A DNA stretch of 10,208 nt from JAEUNJ01 sp052035955 (GTDB taxonomy: Bacteria; Pseudomonadota; Gammaproteobacteria; Burkholderiales; Rhodocyclaceae), in the NCBI GenBank assembly GCA_052035955.1, contig JBPOHD010000044.1, positions 1-10,208 of the forward strand. The letters are read 5' to 3'. Made by a program: the position numbers and the translations under genes. Under the pieces are notes generated by a model. That model worked only from the letters and a program-made list of their open reading frames with translations. It was not told the origin of the DNA and ran no database searches. Positions 1 through 6,113 of this stretch are shown here, piece by piece. How positions within the stretch are numbered: position 1 is the first letter of the stretch; the number at the start of each line of letters is the position of its first letter.

Positions 1-79
1 CCCCGCCGCGCGCCCGCGGGGCGGGGTTCGCCGGTGCCCCCACGCGCGCCGGCACGGGCGCCCCCCCCGGGGGGGGGGG
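1..79. other. G/C homopolymer-rich non-coding stretch
   Basis: No gene is visible here. The stretch is almost pure G and C, with small self-complementary pieces (CCCCGC at 1-6 against GCGGGG at 21-26; GTGCC at 34-38 against GGCAC at 51-55). It ends in a run of eight C followed directly by eleven G (61-79). No T-run follows any of these hairpins, so I do not call a terminator. Runs of this kind are prone to slippage and sequencing error, so the exact lengths should be treated with caution. Confidence 0.6.
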
Positions 80-111
80 TTGCCGCGGGGCGGCGGGGAA
101 TGGTCGGCCGC

Positions 112-182
112 TGTAGGAGCGGCGTCCTCGCCGCGATGGGTTTTCCGGAGGCCGTCATCGCGCCGTGAACGGCGCTCCTACA
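112..182. repeat. REP-like palindrome, copy 1
   Basis: The left arm begins TGTAGGAGCGGCG and the right arm ends CGGCGCTCCTACA, giving a nine-base perfect outer stem (GTAGGAGCG/CGCTCCTAC) with near-complementary continuation. An inner pair, CGCGATG against CATCGCG, stacks inside it. GTAGGAGCGGC-type ends are familiar from REP elements of Pseudomonas, Xanthomonads and betaproteobacteria. Such elements are mobilised by RAYT transposases; none is encoded in this window. Confidence 0.75.
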
Positions 183-225
183 GGGGGGGTGGATTGCCGC
201 GGGGCGGCGGGGGAGGGTCGGCTGT

Positions 226-296
226 TGTAGGAGCGGCGTGCTCGCCGCGATGGGTTTTCCGGAGGCCGTCATCGCGCCGTAAGCGGCGCTCCTACA
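226..296. repeat. REP-like palindrome, copy 2
   Basis: This is the second copy, 114 bp downstream of the first. It keeps the same outer stem (GTAGGAGCG/CGCTCCTAC) and the same inner CGCGATG/CATCGCG pair. The changes from copy 1 within the palindrome are one base in the left arm (GTCCTCG to GTGCTCG) and two in the right arm (CGTGAACGG to CGTAAGCGG). The stem is therefore preserved while non-pairing bases drift. Confidence 0.75.
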
Positions 297-355
297 GGGG
301 GGGCGGTCGGACTTTGGCGGGGGTGGTAATCCGGGGTGTCCACGGAAAGCAGATG

Positions 356-1081
356 TCATCCCAGCCACGCCTCCGGGTCCAGGCGGCCGGCCGACGCTTC
401 CGCCTCCAGTCGGCCATATTCGTCCTTGCCGACCGGCAGCAGGCGCACCGTGTCGCCCGGCGCCAGCAGGGCGGGGCGCGCCGCGTTGCCGGCATCGAAA
501 AGGCGCAAGGGCGTGCGGCCCAGCAGGCGCCAGCCGCCGGGGCTCTCCCAGGGATAGACGGCGGCCATGGCGCCGGCGATGGCGACGCTGCGCGCCGGCA
601 CCTTGAGCCGGGGTGTGGCCAGGCGGGGACGATGGAGGATGTCCGGCAGGCCCCCCATGTAGGGAAAGCCCGGCATGAAGCCGATCATGTAGACCCGCAG
701 CTCGGCGCCGGCGAGGAGTTCGACTGCCGCGCCCTCGGTGATTCCGGCCTCCTCCGCCACCGCCGCCAGGTCGGGTCCGAACTCGCCGCCGAAACAGGCC
801 GGCAGCCGCCAGCGGCGGCCCGGGACCGCGGCCCCCGTCGCCCCGGCGGCCGCTGCCAGAAGCCGGCGCCCTAGGTCCGGGCCGTCGATGACGAGGGGAT
901 CGAAATGGACGGTGAGGGACCGGAAGGTGGGCACCAGGTCGAGGATGGCCGGCTCCCCGAGGGCTTCCACCGCCGCCGCCAGGGCCATGACCCGGGCATG
1001 GACGTCCGGGGCGATGGCCTCGCCGAACTCGACGGTCCAGGCAGCGTCGCCGAGGGCGAGCAGCTTCGGGGAACCGCTCAA
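356..1081 (-). CDS. pxpB: 5-oxoprolinase subunit PxpB / KipI-family protein (AHS1 domain)
   Basis: This 241-residue protein covers the whole AHS1/KipI domain, close to the usual 220-240 residues. Diagnostic stretches are the CFGGEFGPDL motif (96-105), the GFMPGFPYMGGLP loop (134-146), the conserved VPARSVAIAG (161-170) and the YPWESPGGW block (176-184). In characterised bacteria PxpB works with PxpA and PxpC as an ATP-dependent 5-oxoprolinase that opens pyroglutamate to glutamate; in Bacillus, KipI inhibits the sporulation kinase KinA. The start is a TTG that overlaps the dctM stop in a TTGA junction, implying translational coupling. A GTG 21 bases further upstream is the alternative start. 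No pxpC or pxpA follows: the next DNA is a REP repeat array. Family assignment is secure; activity without partners in this locus is open. Confidence 0.9.
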   Translation of the reverse strand: MSGSPKLLALGDAAWTVEFGEAIAPDVHARVMALAAAVEALGEPAILDLVPTFRSLTVHFDPLVIDGPDLGRRLLAAAAGATGAAVPGRRWRLPACFGGEFGPDLAAVAEEAGITEGAAVELLAGAELRVYMIGFMPGFPYMGGLPDILHRPRLATPRLKVPARSVAIAGAMAAVYPWESPGGWRLLGRTPLRLFDAGNAARPALLAPGDTVRLLPVGKDEYGRLEAEASAGRLDPEAWLG

Positions 1082-2376
1082 CCGATCATCCGCGCCGGCA
1101 GCCACGTGACGACGCCCGGGAAGAGGTAGATCAGCGTCACCGCGGCGACCATCAGGAAGAAGAAGGGGGCCGCCGTGCGGGCGATCCAGGTCATCTGCCG
1201 GCCCGTCATGCCCTGGAGCACGAAGAGGTTGAAGCCGACAGGAGGCGTGATCTGGGCCATCTCGACCACCAGCACGAGGAAGATGCCGAACCAGATCAGG
1301 TCGATGCCGGCGGCCTGGATGGTCGGCTGGATGACGGCGATGGTCAGGACCACCATGGAGATGCCGTCCAGGAAGCAGCCGAGGATGATGTAGAAGACCA
1401 TCAGCCAGGCCAGCAGCCCCACCTGCGAGAGCCCCAGCCCGCCTATCCATTCGGCCAGGTGGCGGGGCAGGCCCAGGTAGCCCATGGAGAGGGTCAGGAA
1501 GGCCGAGCCGGCCAGGATGAAGGCGATCATGCAGTAGAGCCGGGTGGCCCCGAGCAGGCTCTCGTGGAAGCTCTTCCAGTTCAGCGACCCCTGGGCGGCG
1601 GCCAGGGCCAGGCTGCCGACCACGCCGAGGGCGGCCGCCTCGGTGGCGGTGGCGACGCCGGTGTAGATGGAGCCGAGGACCAGGGTGATCAGGAGGACCA
1701 CCGGGATCAGGTGGCGCGAGGCAAAGAGCTTCTGGCCGAAGGTGGTGGTGCCGGCGGCGGCCGGGATGCGCTCGCCGTTGAACAGCGACCAGACGACGAT
1801 GTAGGCCATGAACAGGGCGGCCAGCAGCACGCCGGGCAGTACGCCGGCGATGAACAGCTTGGCGATGGACACCTCGGCGGCGACGCCATAGACGATCATG
1901 ATGATGGAGGGCGGGATCAGCAGGCCCAGGGTGCCGGCGCCGGCCAGGGTGCCGATGGTCATGGCGTCCGGGTAGCCGCGTTTTTCCAGTTCCGGAATGG
2001 TGATCTTGCCTATGGTGGCGCAGGTGGCAGCCGAGGAGCCCGAGACGGCGGCGAAGATCGAGCAGCCGATGACGTTGACGTGGAGCAGCCGGCCGGGGAG
2101 CTTCTCCAGCCAGGGCGCCAGGCCCTTGAACATGTCCTCGGAGAGCTTGGTGCGGAAGAGGATCTCGCCCATCCACAGGAACATGGGCAGGGCGGTCAGG
2201 GTCCAGGAGGAGGAGGCCCCCCAGATGGTCACCGCCATGGCGTCGCCGGCCGGGCGCGCAGTGAATAGGGCCATGCCCACCCAGGCGACGCCGAGCAGCG
2301 AGAGGCCGATCCACAGGCCGCTGCCCAGGAGGACGAAGAGGGCCGCGATGAGGGCGGCGGTGATGGCGAATTCCAT
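1078..2376 (-). CDS. dctM: TRAP transporter large permease, DctM subunit
   Basis: This 432-residue polytopic inner-membrane protein is of normal length for DctM. It is the ion-coupled transport subunit of a tripartite ATP-independent periplasmic transporter, driven by the sodium or proton gradient. Visible hallmarks are an N-terminal hydrophobic hairpin (about 4-38), the family signature GAGTLGLLIPPSIIMIVYG around residues 146-164, and the late conserved segment VEMAQITPPVGFNLFV in the C-terminal quarter. Hydrophobic stretches recur along the whole length, consistent with a dozen or so membrane spans. The ATG lies 21 bases after the dctQ stop, with an AAGG-containing sequence just upstream as a modest ribosome site. 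The stop overlaps the pxpB start, so the four genes very likely form one transcript. Confidence 0.96.
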   Translation of the reverse strand: MEFAITAALIAALFVLLGSGLWIGLSLLGVAWVGMALFTARPAGDAMAVTIWGASSSWTLTALPMFLWMGEILFRTKLSEDMFKGLAPWLEKLPGRLLHVNVIGCSIFAAVSGSSAATCATIGKITIPELEKRGYPDAMTIGTLAGAGTLGLLIPPSIIMIVYGVAAEVSIAKLFIAGVLPGVLLAALFMAYIVVWSLFNGERIPAAAGTTTFGQKLFASRHLIPVVLLITLVLGSIYTGVATATEAAALGVVGSLALAAAQGSLNWKSFHESLLGATRLYCMIAFILAGSAFLTLSMGYLGLPRHLAEWIGGLGLSQVGLLAWLMVFYIILGCFLDGISMVVLTIAVIQPTIQAAGIDLIWFGIFLVLVVEMAQITPPVGFNLFVLQGMTGRQMTWIARTAAPFFFLMVAAVTLIYLFPGVVTWLPARMIG

Positions 2377-2397
2377 GGTTCCGGCCTTACCGCGGGC

Positions 2398-2907
2398 TCA
2401 TTCGCTGCGCACCGGTTCCTCCTTGGCCGCGCGCAGGCGGCGGCCCGAAACGAGCCCGAGGAAGTCGTCGATCATGGCCACCAGCAGCACGGCGGCGCCG
2501 ACGGCCATGGCCAGTTGCGGAATCCACAGCGGCGTTGCGTCCGTGCCCTGGGAGATGTCGCCGAAGCTCCAGGATTGCCAGACCAGGCGCGCCGAGAACC
2601 AGGCCAGGGCCCCTGCCAGCGCCGTGCCGGCGACATGGGACCAGAGATCGAGGGCCCGCTTGACCCTGGCACCGCCGTGTTCGAGCAGGAGGGTCACCCG
2701 GATGTGCTCGCCGCGCTTCAGGGTGTGGGCCAGGGCCAGGAAGGCCGCGCCGGCCATGAAATAGCCGGCGTAGGCGTCGGTGCCGCGGACGTGGAAGCCG
2801 AGCAGGCGGCCGCTGACGCTGAGCAGGATCATCACCAGGGTGCCGATCATGCACAGGGCGGCCGCCCAGGCGGCGAGGCCGTAGAGGCCGTCCAGCAGAC
2901 GACGCAT
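2398..2907 (-). CDS. dctQ: TRAP transporter small permease, DctQ subunit
   Basis: This 169-residue small membrane subunit pairs with DctM in TRAP transporters. Four hydrophobic segments can be seen: GLAAWAAALCMIGTLVMILL near the N-terminus, a second around AGYFMAGAAFLALAHTL, a third around HVAGTALAGALAWFSARLVW, and a fourth around LAMAVGAAVLLVAMIDDFLG. The segment KRGEHIRVTLLLE after the second helix matches the usual 'GeHIrvdll' region of DctQ proteins. I chose the ATG at 2907; a TTG two codons upstream also opens the frame, and neither has a strong ribosome site. The gene sits 39 bases after dctP and 21 before dctM, the standard P-Q-M order. Confidence 0.93.
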   Translation of the reverse strand: MRRLLDGLYGLAAWAAALCMIGTLVMILLSVSGRLLGFHVRGTDAYAGYFMAGAAFLALAHTLKRGEHIRVTLLLEHGGARVKRALDLWSHVAGTALAGALAWFSARLVWQSWSFGDISQGTDATPLWIPQLAMAVGAAVLLVAMIDDFLGLVSGRRLRAAKEEPVRSE

Positions 2908-2946
2908 CGACAAGGACGGGCGAACCGGGAGCGGGGGGACGGCGAC

Positions 2947-3915
2947 CTACTTCATGTAGCCGTCGTGGATCGCCTTGCCTTCGGGACCGGAAGTCTTGAG
3001 CCACTCGGCGATCATGGTGTCGCCGACCTTCCTGAGGTCCGCCTTGAGGGCCGGCGAGGGGCCGGCGACGGTCATGCCGTTCTTGGCCAACTGCTCCAGG
3101 TAGAACTTCGTCTTGTCCTCGCTGCTCTTCCAGCCCCGCGCCTCGGCCTCCGCAGCCATCTTGAGCACGGCTTCCTGGGTGGGCTTGTCGAGGGCATCGA
3201 AGGTCTTCTGGGAGACCAGGACCGCATTCTTCGGCAGCCAGGCCTGGGTATCGTAGAAGAACTTCACCTGCTCCCACACCTTGCTGTCGTAGCCGGTGGC
3301 CCCGGAGGTCATGAAGGCGGCGACCGCCCCCGTGGCCAGGGCCTGGGAGAGCTCCGCCGCCTGGATCGTCACCGGCTGGGCGCCGACCAGTTCGGCGATG
3401 CGCGAGGTCTGCGGGTTGTAGGCCCGCCACTTGACGCCCTTCAGGTCGCCGGCGACGGCGATGGCGTTCTTCGAATAGATGCCCTGGGGCGGCCAGGGCA
3501 CTGAGAACAGGAGCTTCAGGCCCTGCTTGGCCAGGTGGGCATCGAGCACCGGCTTCTGGGCGACCCACAGCTTCTTCGCCTCGGCGTAGCTGGTGGCCAG
3601 GAAGGGCACGGAGTCGACGCCGAAGATCGGGTCCTCGTTGGTGTAGCCGGAGAGGATGATCTCGCCGATCTGGGCCTGGCCGCCCTGGACGGCGCGCTTG
3701 ATCTCGTTGGCCTTGAACAGGGAGCCGTTGGAATGGACGGTGATCTTCAGCTTGCCGGCGGTGGCCTTGTCCACGTCGGCGGCGAACTGGACGATGTTCT
3801 CGGTATGGAAGTTGGTCGGCGGATAGGGGGTGGGCATGTCCCACTTGGTCTGGGCCGCGGCGGCGAGGGAAAGGCCGCCGAGGGCGACGGCGAGGATCTG
3901 GCGGAAGGCGCGCAT
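2947..3915 (-). CDS. dctP: TRAP transporter periplasmic solute-binding protein, DctP family
   Basis: This 322-residue secreted receptor captures the substrate in the periplasm and delivers it to DctQM. Residues 1-22 form a Sec signal peptide: MRAFRQ, a hydrophobic core and AAAAQ, with cleavage likely near residue 22. The mature part has DctP landmarks: IKRAVQGGQAQIGE (72-85), VPFLATS (103-109), PWPPQGIYSKN (140-150) and GVKWRAYNP (160-168). Arg164 in the last is the conserved carboxylate-binding arginine of the family. The ATG is supported by an AAAGGAG ribosome site six bases upstream. It is the first gene of the dctP-dctQ-dctM-pxpB operon. A DctP subfamily from Bordetella pertussis (DctP6/DctP7) binds pyroglutamate; the downstream pxpB suggests this receptor may do so too, which is an inference. 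Confidence 0.95.
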   Translation of the reverse strand: MRAFRQILAVALGGLSLAAAAQTKWDMPTPYPPTNFHTENIVQFAADVDKATAGKLKITVHSNGSLFKANEIKRAVQGGQAQIGEIILSGYTNEDPIFGVDSVPFLATSYAEAKKLWVAQKPVLDAHLAKQGLKLLFSVPWPPQGIYSKNAIAVAGDLKGVKWRAYNPQTSRIAELVGAQPVTIQAAELSQALATGAVAAFMTSGATGYDSKVWEQVKFFYDTQAWLPKNAVLVSQKTFDALDKPTQEAVLKMAAEAEARGWKSSEDKTKFYLEQLAKNGMTVAGPSPALKADLRKVGDTMIAEWLKTSGPEGKAIHDGYMK

Positions 3916-3921
3916 TGAATT

Positions 3922-3928
3922 CTCCTTT
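3922..3928 (-). promoter_or_regulatory. Strong ribosome binding site of dctP
   Basis: The minus strand reads AAAGGAG here, with six bases between the AGGAG core and the ATG at 3915. This is the clearest Shine-Dalgarno sequence in the window. It decides the dctP start over upstream in-frame codons (to 4047), which lie in non-conserved sequence ahead of the signal peptide. Confidence 0.85.
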
Positions 3929-3946
3929 GGGCGGTGATCGGGGGGG

Positions 3947-3975
3947 AAACTAATCGCCCCCCGGGGTCTTGTCAA
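3947..3975 (-). promoter_or_regulatory. Putative sigma-70 promoter of the TRAP/pxpB operon
   Basis: On the minus strand a perfect TTGACA (3970-3975) is followed after 17 bases by TAGTTT (3947-3952), which matches the -10 consensus at three of six positions. Transcription would begin near 3940, leaving a leader of about 25 bases that contains the ribosome site. The spacing is ideal but the -10 box is weak, as expected for a regulated promoter. A G-rich run in the spacer could affect its use. No operator can be named. Confidence 0.5.
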
Positions 3976-4029
3976 TCGCCATGGGGCCGCAGTGGTTGCG
4001 GGCGGGGCACGCGGCGAACGCGGGGCCGA

Positions 4030-4058
4030 TTGCCGTCGCGGCACCAATCGCGGACAAT
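4030..4058 (+). promoter_or_regulatory. Putative promoter of the M20–radical SAM–cupin operon
   Basis: TTGCCG (4030-4035) and GACAAT (4053-4058) are separated by 17 bases; each matches four of six consensus positions. This would place the transcript start near 4065, about 24 bases before the M20 start codon. It is only a moderate match in GC-rich DNA and should be treated as a candidate. Confidence 0.3.
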
Positions 4059-4088
4059 GGTCCGGCCGCCGTCACCTTTCGTTCGCCC

Positions 4089-5270
4089 ATGAACCTCAAC
4101 GACCTCGTCCGCGACCTGCAGCCCCGCATCGCCGCCCTGCGCCGGGACATCCATGCCCACCCCGAACTCGCCTTCTCGGAGAAGCGCACCTCCGACGTGG
4201 TGGCGGCGCAGCTGGAGAAGCTGGGCCTGGAGGTCCATCGCGGCCTGGCCGGCACTGGCGTCGTGGCCAGCATCCGCGCCGGCACCGGATCGCGGGCCAT
4301 CGGCCTGCGGGCCGACATGGATGCCCTGCCCCTGGACGAGCTGAACGGCTTTCCCCATCGCTCCCGCCATGCCGGCCGCATGCACGCCTGCGGCCACGAC
4401 GGCCACACCGCGATGCTGCTCGGGGCCGCCGAGGCCCTGGCCGCGCGGGCCCGCGAGGGGGCCTTCGACGGCACCGCCTACCTGGTCTTCCAGCCGGCCG
4501 AGGAGCACGAGGGGGGCGGCCGGGTGATGGTGGAGGAGGGCCTGTTCGAGCGCGTCCCCATGGAGATGATCTTCGGCCTGCACAACTGGCCGGGGCTTCC
4601 CGCGGGCAGCTTCGCCGTCATGGAGGGGCCGGTCATGGCCGGCGCCGACCGCTTCGACGCCAGGATCACCGGCCGCGGCGGCCATGCCGCCATGCCCCAC
4701 CAGGCCGTGGACGTAGTGGTGGCGGGGGCCGCCTTCGTGCAGGCGGTGCAGACCCTGGTCAGCCGCTGCACCGACCCCCTGGAATCGGCGGTGGTCAGCG
4801 TCACCCGCTTCCAGGCCGGCCATGCCGACAACGTGCTGCCCGAGGAGGCCCGCCTGGGCGGCACGGTCAGGACCTTCCGCCCCGACCTGCAGGACGCCCT
4901 GGAGGCGGGCCTGCGGCGCGTCGCCCAGGGCATCGAGACCACCCACCGGGTGAACATCGAACTGCGCTACGAGCGCGGCTACCCGCCGACCATCAACGCC
5001 GCGGAGCCGACGATCGTCTGCCGCGAGGTGGCGCGCCAGGTGGCCGCGGGCGGGGAGGTCCATGCCCACATGAAGCCCAGCATGGGGGCCGAGGACTTCG
5101 CCTACCTGTCCCGGGTCGTGCCCGGCTGCTACGTCTGGCTGGGCAACGGGCCGGGCGAGGGTGGCTGCATGCTGCACAGCCCCCATTACGACTTCAACGA
5201 CGAGATCATCGCGACCGGCATCCGCTACTGGGTGCGGCTGGTCGAGAAGGTCCTGGCCCCGGCGGCGTAG
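4089..5270 (+). CDS. M20 family metallo-amidohydrolase (HipO/aminoacylase-like)
   Basis: This 393-residue cytoplasmic hydrolase (no signal peptide) is of the M20D/HipO type, which cleaves N-acyl amino acids, hippurate, indoleacetyl-amino acids or similar amides. All five expected metal ligands are visible: Cys101 and His103 (MHACGHDGH, 98-106), Glu138 (FQPAEEHEGGG, 134-144), His165 (GLHNWP, 163-168) and His363 (LHSPHYDFND, 362-371). The lid/dimerisation domain begins around GRGGHAAMPH (195-204), and SMGAEDFAYL (331-340) is the usual late motif. The start was chosen by family alignment, since 'LRRDIHAHPELAF' should lie near residue 20; no clear ribosome site precedes it. The gene leads a plus-strand operon, with only 10 bases to the radical SAM gene, and is divergent from dctP. 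Substrate unknown; an amide imported by the neighbouring TRAP system is possible. Confidence 0.93.
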   Translation: MNLNDLVRDLQPRIAALRRDIHAHPELAFSEKRTSDVVAAQLEKLGLEVHRGLAGTGVVASIRAGTGSRAIGLRADMDALPLDELNGFPHRSRHAGRMHACGHDGHTAMLLGAAEALAARAREGAFDGTAYLVFQPAEEHEGGGRVMVEEGLFERVPMEMIFGLHNWPGLPAGSFAVMEGPVMAGADRFDARITGRGGHAAMPHQAVDVVVAGAAFVQAVQTLVSRCTDPLESAVVSVTRFQAGHADNVLPEEARLGGTVRTFRPDLQDALEAGLRRVAQGIETTHRVNIELRYERGYPPTINAAEPTIVCREVARQVAAGGEVHAHMKPSMGAEDFAYLSRVVPGCYVWLGNGPGEGGCMLHSPHYDFNDEIIATGIRYWVRLVEKVLAPAA

Positions 5271-5280
5271 TCCCCAGGCG

Positions 5281-6108
5281 ATGTCCGCGAGGCCGCTCTC
5301 CCAGCTGGAGATGCACGTCACGCATGCCTGCAACCTGGCCTGCGAGAGTTGCGCCCACTACTCGAACCAGGGCCACGGCGGCATGCTCGATCCCGGCCAG
5401 GCGGAGGAATGGCTGGCCGCCTGGAGCGGGCGCATCGCGCCGGCGGTGTTCTCCCTCGTCGGCGGCGAGCCCAGCCTCAATCCGCGCCTGGGCGAGTTCG
5501 TCCCCCTGGTCCGCCGGCACTGGCCGGACACCCTGATCCGCATCGTCAGCAACGGCTGGTTCCTGCACCGGCACCCGGACCTGCCGCGGATCCTGCGCGA
5601 GGACGGCCGGGCCATCCTCTACCTGTCGGTTCCCCACGGCTCGCCGGAATACCTGGAACGGATCCGTCCCTTCATCGACCTGGTGGATGGCTGGGAGAGG
5701 GAGCAGGGGGCCCGGGTCGGACGCTATGCCTCCCACGGCCGCTGGACCCGGCGCTACAAGGGCTTCGGCGCCGATCTCGAACCCTATGCCGACGGCCGGC
5801 CCCGGCAGAGCTGGGAGCTTTGCGTCGCCCGGGATTACCCCCAGCTCCACGCCGGACGGCTCTGGAAATGCCCGGCCATCGCCTACCTCGGCATGCAGGA
5901 GGCCCGCTTCGGCCTGTCGGAAGCCTGGCGCCCCTACCTGGGCTACCGGGGCCTCGACGCAGGCTGCGACGACGCGGCCCTGGAGCGCTTCCTCGCCGCC
6001 GAGGACGAGCCCGTCTGCGGCTTGTGCCCGGCGCAGCCCGAACCCTTCGTGCCGCCCCTGCCGATACGGGTCGTCCGCCGCCGCGATCCCGGCGTCATTG
6101 CCGGCTGA
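5281..6108 (+). CDS. Radical SAM protein with C-terminal cysteine cluster
   Basis: This is a 275-residue radical S-adenosylmethionine enzyme. The canonical CX3CX2C iron-sulfur motif is Cys17, Cys21 and Cys24 (ACNLACESC), close to the N-terminus, followed by the GGEP motif (61-64) and a β-strand ending SNGW (90-93). The C-terminal part holds five more cysteines: 181, 197 (in LWKCPAIAYL), 229, and the pair 246/249 (PVCGLCP). This is reminiscent of a twitch/SPASM-type auxiliary cluster domain, though shorter than a full SPASM. The ATG follows the M20 stop by 10 bases, and the stop precedes the cupin start by 5. Reaction and substrate cannot be named. Peptide modification is usual for SPASM proteins, but no precursor peptide is visible nearby; small-molecule chemistry is equally possible. 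Confidence 0.9.
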   Translation: MSARPLSQLEMHVTHACNLACESCAHYSNQGHGGMLDPGQAEEWLAAWSGRIAPAVFSLVGGEPSLNPRLGEFVPLVRRHWPDTLIRIVSNGWFLHRHPDLPRILREDGRAILYLSVPHGSPEYLERIRPFIDLVDGWEREQGARVGRYASHGRWTRRYKGFGADLEPYADGRPRQSWELCVARDYPQLHAGRLWKCPAIAYLGMQEARFGLSEAWRPYLGYRGLDAGCDDAALERFLAAEDEPVCGLCPAQPEPFVPPLPIRVVRRRDPGVIAG

Positions 6109-6113
6109 ATCCC

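Larger units (their letters stand above)
80..307. repeat. Two tandem 114-bp repeat units carrying REP-like palindromes
   Basis: Positions 80-193 and 194-307 are two head-to-tail copies of one 114-bp unit. By eye they differ at about nine positions and have no gaps. Each unit has a G-rich lead (TTGCCGCGGGGCGG), a palindrome about 71 bp long, and a trailing run of seven G. The array begins 48 bases beyond the stop codon of pxpB, so it sits at the 3' end of the TRAP/pxpB operon, a usual place for REP/BIME elements. The same unit reads through as a 38-residue arginine/glycine-rich repeat in one plus frame, but that is a by-product of the repeat and not a protein. Confidence 0.85.

Noticed and set aside
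80..307. CRISPR array
   Set aside because: There are only two copies, 114 bp long, with no unique spacers between them and no cas genes.
80..874. Plus-strand reading frame with a 38-residue arginine/glycine-rich repeat
   Set aside because: It is the translation of the 114-bp REP-type tandem repeat, then runs antisense through pxpB. It has no family features.
3916..4047. N-terminal extension of DctP
   Set aside because: The strong AAAGGAG site and the signal peptide fix the start at 3915.
3969..4088. N-terminal extension of the M20 protein
   Set aside because: The extra 40 codons overlap the likely divergent promoter region and lie before the normal family start, and they have no ribosome site.
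3972..5333. Long minus-strand frame of 453 codons opposite the M20 gene
   Set aside because: It is antisense to a well-supported gene, with low-complexity His/Gly/Ala composition and no recognisable domain.
3992..5536. Long plus-strand frame of 514 codons over the M20 gene
   Set aside because: It is a shadow frame in GC-rich DNA, dominated by Arg, Gly and Pro. The M20 frame carries every catalytic motif.
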